From the NCBI GenBank assembly GCA_051295955.1, contig JBPDWA010000003.1, positions 1 through 64,000 of the forward strand: DNA of 64,000 nt. Direction: 5' to 3'. Positions 62,087-64,000 of the stretch are shown here, in pieces. The notes below the pieces were generated by a model. The model was not told where the DNA came from. It worked only from the letters and a program-made list of their open reading frames with translations, and ran no database searches. Positions within the stretch are counted from its first letter, which is position 1, and each line of letters starts with the position of its first letter. The translations under genes and the position numbers were made by a program. Source of the stretch: Enterococcus faecalis_A (GTDB lineage: Bacteria > Bacillota > Bacilli > Lactobacillales > Enterococcaceae).

Positions 62087-63286
62087 ATGAAATTAGCAAC
62101 TCGGGCCCAACAGCTTGAGCCTTCTGCGACCTTAGCCGCCGCTGCCAAGGCCAAAGCATTGAAAGCCGAAGGGGCGGATATTTTGAATTTAACGGTGGGA
62201 GAGCCGGATTTTCCTACTCCTGAAGCAATTCGTCAAGCGGCTATTGCGGCAATTGAAAGCGGTAAGGCCAGTTATTATACGCCGGCTGGCGGTATTTCAC
62301 AACTGAGGACAGCTGTTGTCAATCATTTGGCAACTTATTATGATTTAAACTACGAAACGAATCAAGTCATCGTCACTGATGGAGCTAAGTTCGCTTTATA
62401 CTTGCTTTTTCAAGCTTTACTAGATGAAGGTGATGAAGTCATCATTCCGGCTCCTTATTGGGTTAGTTATGGTGAACAAGTGAAGCTGGCTTTAGGTAAA
62501 CCAGTCTATATTTCCAGTCAGCAATCTAGTGACTTCAAAGTAACAGTGGCTCAGTTGGAAGCTGCACGAACGGCTCGTACTAAACTATTGATTTTGAATT
62601 CACCCTCTAATCCAACAGGTATGATTTACACAAAGGATGAATTGTTGACTATTGGTAATTGGGCGGTGGAACATGACATTTTGATTGTTTCAGATGATAT
62701 TTATGGCCGATTGGTCTACAATCAAAATGAATTTACTGCAATTGCGACATTGTCAGAGGCAATTCGGCGCCAGACTGTTATTATCAATGGTGTTTCTAAA
62801 ACGTATGCCATGACTGGCTGGCGCATCGGCTATGCAGTCGGAGATGAACAGTTGATTCAAGCCATGAACGCCATTGCTTCTCAATCGACCAGTAATCCTG
62901 TAGCAGTTAGTCAATACGCAGCAATTGAAGCTTTAAGTGGTGATCAAACGGCAGCGGCTACTATGCGGCAAGCCTTTGAGGAACGCTTAAATACCATTTT
63001 TCCAAAAGTAGCTGCTTTACCAGGTGTGCAGATTAAAAAGCCACAAGGTGCTTTTTATCTATTCCCTAATATTAAAGAAACCATGGCACTTTGTGGCTAT
63101 GAGCAAGTTTCTCGTTGGGTAGAAGATTTGCTGCTGGAAGCTCATGTAGCTGTTGTCAGTGGTGAAGGATTTGGAGCTTGGGAGCATATTCGAATCAGCT
63201 ATGCAGCGGATCTGGCAACTTTGGAAGCGGCCATTGAGCGGATGCATCAATTTATTCAGCGGAAAATTGCTCAAAGACAGATGTAG
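62087..63286 (+). CDS. aspB: Pyridoxal phosphate aminotransferase, AspB-type
   Basis: A 399-residue class I aminotransferase. The PLP Lys lies in NGVSKTYAMTGWRIGYAVG (about residue 237). The N-terminal TVGEPDFPTPEAI and LILNSPSNPTGMIY segments are typical of bacterial aspartate aminotransferases (subgroup Iγ). It interconverts aspartate and 2-oxoglutarate with oxaloacetate and glutamate. The ATG follows AATGGAGGCGTTGT. The neighbour asnS charges tRNA-Asn, a conserved pairing with aspB. Confidence 0.92.
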   Translation: MKLATRAQQLEPSATLAAAAKAKALKAEGADILNLTVGEPDFPTPEAIRQAAIAAIESGKASYYTPAGGISQLRTAVVNHLATYYDLNYETNQVIVTDGAKFALYLLFQALLDEGDEVIIPAPYWVSYGEQVKLALGKPVYISSQQSSDFKVTVAQLEAARTARTKLLILNSPSNPTGMIYTKDELLTIGNWAVEHDILIVSDDIYGRLVYNQNEFTAIATLSEAIRRQTVIINGVSKTYAMTGWRIGYAVGDEQLIQAMNAIASQSTSNPVAVSQYAAIEALSGDQTAAATMRQAFEERLNTIFPKVAALPGVQIKKPQGAFYLFPNIKETMALCGYEQVSRWVEDLLLEAHVAVVSGEGFGAWEHIRISYAADLATLEAAIERMHQFIQRKIAQRQM

Positions 63287-63320
63287 TTAAGTATAAATTT
63301 AAAGAAACGGAGAGACAAAC

Positions 63321-64000
63321 GTGGAACAAATTCAAATTATTGATTCAAAAAAGCATGTCGGTGAAACGGTCAGAATAGGCGCTTGGGTGGCGAACAAACG
63401 CTCAAGTGGAAAAATAGCCTTTTTACAATTGAGAGATGGAACTGCCTATTTCCAAGGTGTGGTAGTAAAAAGTGAAGTGTCAGAAGCGGTTTTTCAATTA
63501 GCGAAAGGTCTGCATCAAGAAACGTCTGTCTGGATTACTGGTGAAATCCGTGAAGATAATCGTTCAAAATTTGGCTATGAAATAGGCATTTCAGAGATTG
63601 AAGTAGTGGGGGAAAGTGAAGAGTACCCAATTACGCCTAAAGAACATGGCACCGACTTTTTGATGGATCATCGTCATTTGTGGTTACGGTCTTCTCGCCA
63701 ACATGCGGTGATGCAAATCCGCAATGAAATCATTCGCGCAACTTACGAATTTTTCAATGCTAACGGTTTTGTAAAAATTGATCCACCGATCTTAACGGGA
63801 TCAGCGCCGGAAGGTACAACTGATTTGTTTGAAACCAACTATTTTGATCAAAAAGCGTATCTATCTCAAAGTGGTCAGTTATATATGGAAGCTGCCGCAA
63901 TGGCCTTTGGCAAAGTTTTTTCATTTGGTCCAACCTTCCGAGCTGAAAAGTCAAAAACACGCCGGCATTTGATTGAATTTTGGATGATTGAACCGGAAAT
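63321..64000 (+). CDS. asnS: Asparaginyl-tRNA synthetase, 3' end beyond the window
   Basis: The first 226 codons of a class II synthetase, starting at GTG 63321 after AACGGAGAGACAAAC. The N-terminal OB-fold anticodon domain is present (GAWVANKRSSGKIAFLQLRD, then YFQGVVVKSE). The catalytic domain begins with DFLMDHRHLWLRSSRQHAVM, shows LTGSAPEGTTDLFETNYFD, and reaches motif 2 (FGPTFRAEKSKTRRHLIEFW) before the window ends. Motif 3 lies outside. It follows aspB by 34 bp as the last gene of the dinG-asnS run. Confidence 0.95.
   Translation, partial: MEQIQIIDSKKHVGETVRIGAWVANKRSSGKIAFLQLRDGTAYFQGVVVKSEVSEAVFQLAKGLHQETSVWITGEIREDNRSKFGYEIGISEIEVVGESEEYPITPKEHGTDFLMDHRHLWLRSSRQHAVMQIRNEIIRATYEFFNANGFVKIDPPILTGSAPEGTTDLFETNYFDQKAYLSQSGQLYMEAAAMAFGKVFSFGPTFRAEKSKTRRHLIEFWMIEPE

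Overview
The window comes from a low-GC Gram-positive coccus of the Enterococcus group, not obviously E. faecalis itself. From memory, the order ddl-murF-cshA-acpS-alr-mazF and the run uppS-cdsA-dxr-rseP-proS-polC followed by dinG-ypmB-aspB-asnS are those of enterococci and bacilli. The proteins are clearly Enterococcus-like, Shine-Dalgarno sites are strong (AAAGGAGG), and TTG and GTG starts are common. No rRNA, tRNA, intact insertion sequence or prophage is visible.

Layout. 1-1.1 kb: tail of a type VII secretion accessory cluster (small helical Lap/DUF3958-type proteins) running into decayed DNA, with no toxin gene. 2.0-8.5 kb: CNNM/CorC membrane protein, an XRE regulator divergent from an unknown gene, a CopB copper ATPase and a Gfo/Idh/MocA oxidoreductase. 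9.3-19.5 kb: one long co-directional catabolic operon. It holds a PRD/EIIB-type regulator, a small PRD protein, a four-gene module of unknown function (SFCGS protein, DUF4312, DUF4311, DUF4310), a cellobiose-family PTS EIIC, a MupG/DUF871 hydrolase, a COG3964 amidohydrolase, a DgaE-like ammonia-lyase and a KDGP aldolase. Together they suggest uptake and breakdown of an amino-sugar acid to pyruvate and glyceraldehyde-3-phosphate. 19.6-20.6 kb: a degenerate GyrB-like protein without TOPRIM domain. 21-29 kb: cell-wall and housekeeping genes (ddl, murF, cshA, acpS, alr) and a MazF toxin with no adjacent MazE. 29-40 kb: transport genes (YhgE/Pip, CDF metal exporter, KimA-type potassium importer, four-gene OpuC osmolyte importer).

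40-48 kb: a candidate structured RNA gene, queA, then uppS-cdsA-dxr-rseP-proS for undecaprenyl phosphate, phospholipid and isoprenoid synthesis, intramembrane proteolysis and tRNA charging. 48.2-49.9 kb: a CRISPR array with type I-C-like repeats (25 intact repeats, one degenerate terminal repeat, 25 spacers) between proS and polC, with its own leader promoter and no cas gene in the window. Two of its spacers each occur twice, with lengths differing by 1-2 nt at the leader-distal end. 50-64 kb: polC, an orphan OppA-type lipoprotein, a small cupin, a YjeM-type permease, dinG, ypmB, aspB and the start of asnS.

The points most worth a second look are the uncharacterised membrane module in the 10-kb operon, the repeated spacers in the cas-less array, the GyrB-like pseudo-ATPase, and the RNA-like intergenic elements at 40.15-40.41, 34.1-34.24 and 23.16-23.34 kb.
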